From positions 930,001-994,000 of the forward strand of contig NW_027473343.1 of assembly GCF_050947335.1 (NCBI RefSeq): 64,000 bases of DNA, in the 5' to 3' direction. This document shows positions 62,500 through 64,000 of the stretch, in pieces; position 1 is the first letter of the stretch; each line of letters opens with the position of its first letter. The notes beneath the pieces were generated by a model. The model made no database searches. It was given only the letters and a program-made list of their open reading frames with translations, and had not been told where the DNA came from. This DNA is from Megachile rotundata (taxonomy: Eukaryota > Arthropoda > Insecta > Hymenoptera > Megachilidae). The position numbers were made by a program, and so were the translations under genes.

Positions 62500-64000
62500 C
62501 TATCGCAATCATACAATCACAATCATACAATCACAATCATACAATCACAATCATGCAATCACAATCATGCAATCACAATCATACAATCGCTTTCATACAA
62601 TCGCAATCATACAATCACAATCATACAATCACAATCGTACAATCACAATCATACAATCACAATCATACGATCGCAATCATACAATCACAATCATACCATC
62701 ACAATCATACAATCACAATCATGCAATCAGAATCATACAATTACAATCATACATCACAATCATACAATCACAATCATACAATCGCAATCATACAACTACC
62801 ATCACCCAAATACAATCATACAATCACAATCATACAATCACAATCGTACAATCACAATCATACAATCACAATCATACAATCACAATCATACTATCACAAT
62901 CATACTATCGCAATCATACAATCGCAATCATACCATCACAATCATACAGTCACAACCATACAATCATAATCGTACAATCACAATCGCACAATCACAATCG
63001 CACAATCACAATCATACAATCACAGTCATACAATCACAATCATACAATCACAATCATACTATCACAATCATACAATCACAATCATACAATCACAATCATA
63101 CAATCAATATCATACAATCACAATCATACAATCACAATCATGCAATCACAATCATACAATCGCTTTCATACAATCGCAATCATACAATCACAATCATACA
63201 ATCACAATCATACAATCACAGACATACAATCACAATCTTACAATCACAATCATACAATCACAATCATACAGTCACAATCATACAATCACAATCACACAAT
63301 CACAATCATACTATCGCAATCATACAATCGCAATCATACCATCACAATCATACAGTCACAACCATACAATCATAATCATACAATCACAATCATACAATCA
63401 TAATCATACAATCGCAATCATACAATCGCAATCATACAATCACAATCATACAATCACAATCATACTTTCGCAATCATACAATCACAATCATACAATCACA
63501 ATCATACAATCACAATCATACAATTACAATCATACAATCACAATCATACAATCACAATCATACAATCACAATCATACAATCACAATCATACAATCACAAT
63601 CATACAATCACAATCATACAATCACAATCATACAATCACAGTCATACAATCACAGTCATACAATCGCAATCCTACAATTACAATCTCCAAAATACAATCT
63701 CCCAAATACAATCATACAATCACAATCATACAATCATAATCATACAATTACAATCATACATCAGAATCATACAATCACAATCATACAATCGCAATCATAC
63801 AACTACCATCACCCAAATACAATCATACAATCACAATCATGCAATCACAATCATACAATCACAATCATACAATCACAATCATACAATCACAATCATACAA
63901 TCACAATCATACAATCACAATCATACATACAAAATCATGCAATCTCAATCATACAATCACAATCATGCAATCACAATCATATAATTACAATCATACAATC
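62500..64000. repeat. Right-end satellite block, continues past the window
   Basis: This repeats the marker order of 10.85-12.3 kb and of 0.5-1.1 kb: CGCTTTC markers (62,587 and 63,166), 13-bp units (62749 and 63756), TCC/TCCC marker (63671), then CATACAAAATCATG (about 63,925). It carries private variants such as ATACTTTCGC near 63,465 and ATACATCAGAATC at 63756. The array is cut by the window end without any change in pattern. Confidence 0.85.

Larger units (their letters stand above)
807..63712 (+). repeat. Interspersed TCC/TCCC marker pair (16 copies)
   Basis: Two adjacent diverged units, TCCAAAATACAATC and TCCCAAATACAATC, follow a CTACAATTACAATC unit and keep the 14-bp register. Copies begin near 807, 1405, 4512, 6401, 12012, 12627, 16209, 17664, 22127, 28227, 33588, 40248, 42375, 54787, 58482 and 63671. 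Three copies (near 17.70, 22.16 and 28.26 kb) share an A to G change giving CCCAAGTAC, which groups them by descent. The block works as a barcode for tracking duplications. No function is evident. Confidence 0.9.
891..63768 (+). repeat. Interspersed 13-bp units (38 copies, one-base deletion)
   Basis: These are the only register breaks I find. Thirty-three have the form ATACATCACAATC (the last one reads ATACATCAGAATC) and start at 891, 1492, 3548, 5437, 10181, 11090, 12097, 12712, 15231, 16672, 17749, 20100, 21135, 22212, 23527, 26200, 27235, 28312, 29781, 32888, 34455, 36946, 39269, 41102, 43257, 45678, 53376, 54872, 57531, 59322, 61743, 62749 and 63756. All of these follow a unit containing CAATTAC. 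Five have the form ATGCATCACAATC and start at 2639, 7592, 48757, 53879 and 62246, each shortly after a unit containing ATCAATATC. Each lacks one A of the first ACAATC hexamer. The shared flanks imply two founder deletions copied many times. Confidence 0.93.
1..64000. repeat. 14-bp satellite array filling the whole window
   Basis: The entire window is a head-to-tail array of a 14-bp unit, consensus ATACAATCACAATC, all in one orientation. About 4,570 units are present and no unique sequence interrupts them. Most units are perfect or carry one or two substitutions. Common variants are A to G at unit position 1 (GTAC), 3 (ATGC), 9 (ATCGC) or 12 (CAGTC), A to T at position 5 (ATACTATC), and C to T at position 10 (CATAATC). 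Unit starts fall at 9, 31,992, 47,413 and 63,965, as predicted by 14-bp spacing corrected only for 38 units of 13 bp. The array is cut by both window ends. No function can be read from the sequence. A structural heterochromatin role is an inference from the class of sequence. Confidence 0.98.

Noticed and set aside
1..64000. CRISPR array
   Set aside because: The unit is 14 bp with no unique spacers between copies, and variation is scattered point substitution. There are no cas genes or leader.
1..64000. Telomeric repeat or centromere protein B box
   Set aside because: Neither TTAGGG-like units nor a CENP-B box core (TTCG with a downstream CGGG) is present. G runs are absent. Centromeric location can be neither shown nor excluded.
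1..64000. G-quadruplex or i-motif potential from strand bias
   Set aside because: The C residues are isolated, at most three in a row in the TCCC units, so the runs needed for either structure are missing.
1..64000. Pumilio/PUF-type binding site in a reverse-strand transcript (TGTATGAT)
   Set aside because: It matches only part of the TGTANATA consensus and arises once per unit by composition. There is no sign of a transcript.
1..64000. Transposable element, tRNA, rRNA or other RNA gene embedded in the array
   Set aside because: I scanned every line for breaks in the 14-bp pattern and found none. All diverged units still fit the register.

Overview
The window is one continuous tandem-repeat (satellite) array with no gene in it. 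The repeating unit is 14 bp, written here in the register ATACAATCACAATC, and it fills the window from the first base to the last. The unit reads naturally as two copies of the hexamer ACAATC plus the dinucleotide AT. The + strand is made almost entirely of A, C and T. G appears only as scattered point variants. I see no unique sequence, gene, RNA gene, transposable element, CRISPR array, promoter or terminator. An array this long of a short unit, layered into larger repeats, points to a eukaryotic chromosome, in pericentromeric, subtelomeric, sex-chromosome or other heterochromatin. I do not recognise the satellite and cannot name the species.

The array has two levels. At the base level there are about 4,570 units. 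Counting units from position 9 to position 63,965, the whole distance is explained by 14-bp units plus exactly 38 units of 13 bp. Intermediate checks at 31,992 and 47,413 also fall in the predicted register. At the higher level, runs of point-variant units form recognisable barcodes, and these recur in large duplicated blocks.

Layout: 1-3.5 kb is a variant-rich mosaic related to 11.2-13.3 kb. 3.5-7.2 kb is a tandem pair with a 1,889-bp period. 7.2-12.3 kb is a mosaic whose second half recurs at 61-63.7 kb. 12.3-14.4 kb is a block that recurs at 17.3-19.4 kb and 54.7-56.6 kb. 16.25-23.85 kb holds a 4,463-bp duplication nested in a larger one. 17.75-30.1 kb is a tandem pair with a 6,100-bp period. 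30.1-34.9 kb holds partial further copies. 34.95-53 kb is a cascade of tandem pairs with periods of 2,323, 2,127, 2,421, 3,793 and about 994 bp. 54.7-64 kb returns to the block types of the left side. The array continues past both ends.

Long open reading frames occur on the + strand (up to 614 codons, 7,354-9,198), but they are a by-product of the repeat. The unit has no stop codon in any + frame and 14 is not a multiple of 3, so every frame encodes the same 14-residue repeat. Apparent starts come from ATGC variant units and stops come from TAA variant units. I annotate none as genes. The main interest is how the array evolves: it is rich in substitutions, nearly free of slippage within units, and reshaped by large exchanges that always keep the 14-bp register.
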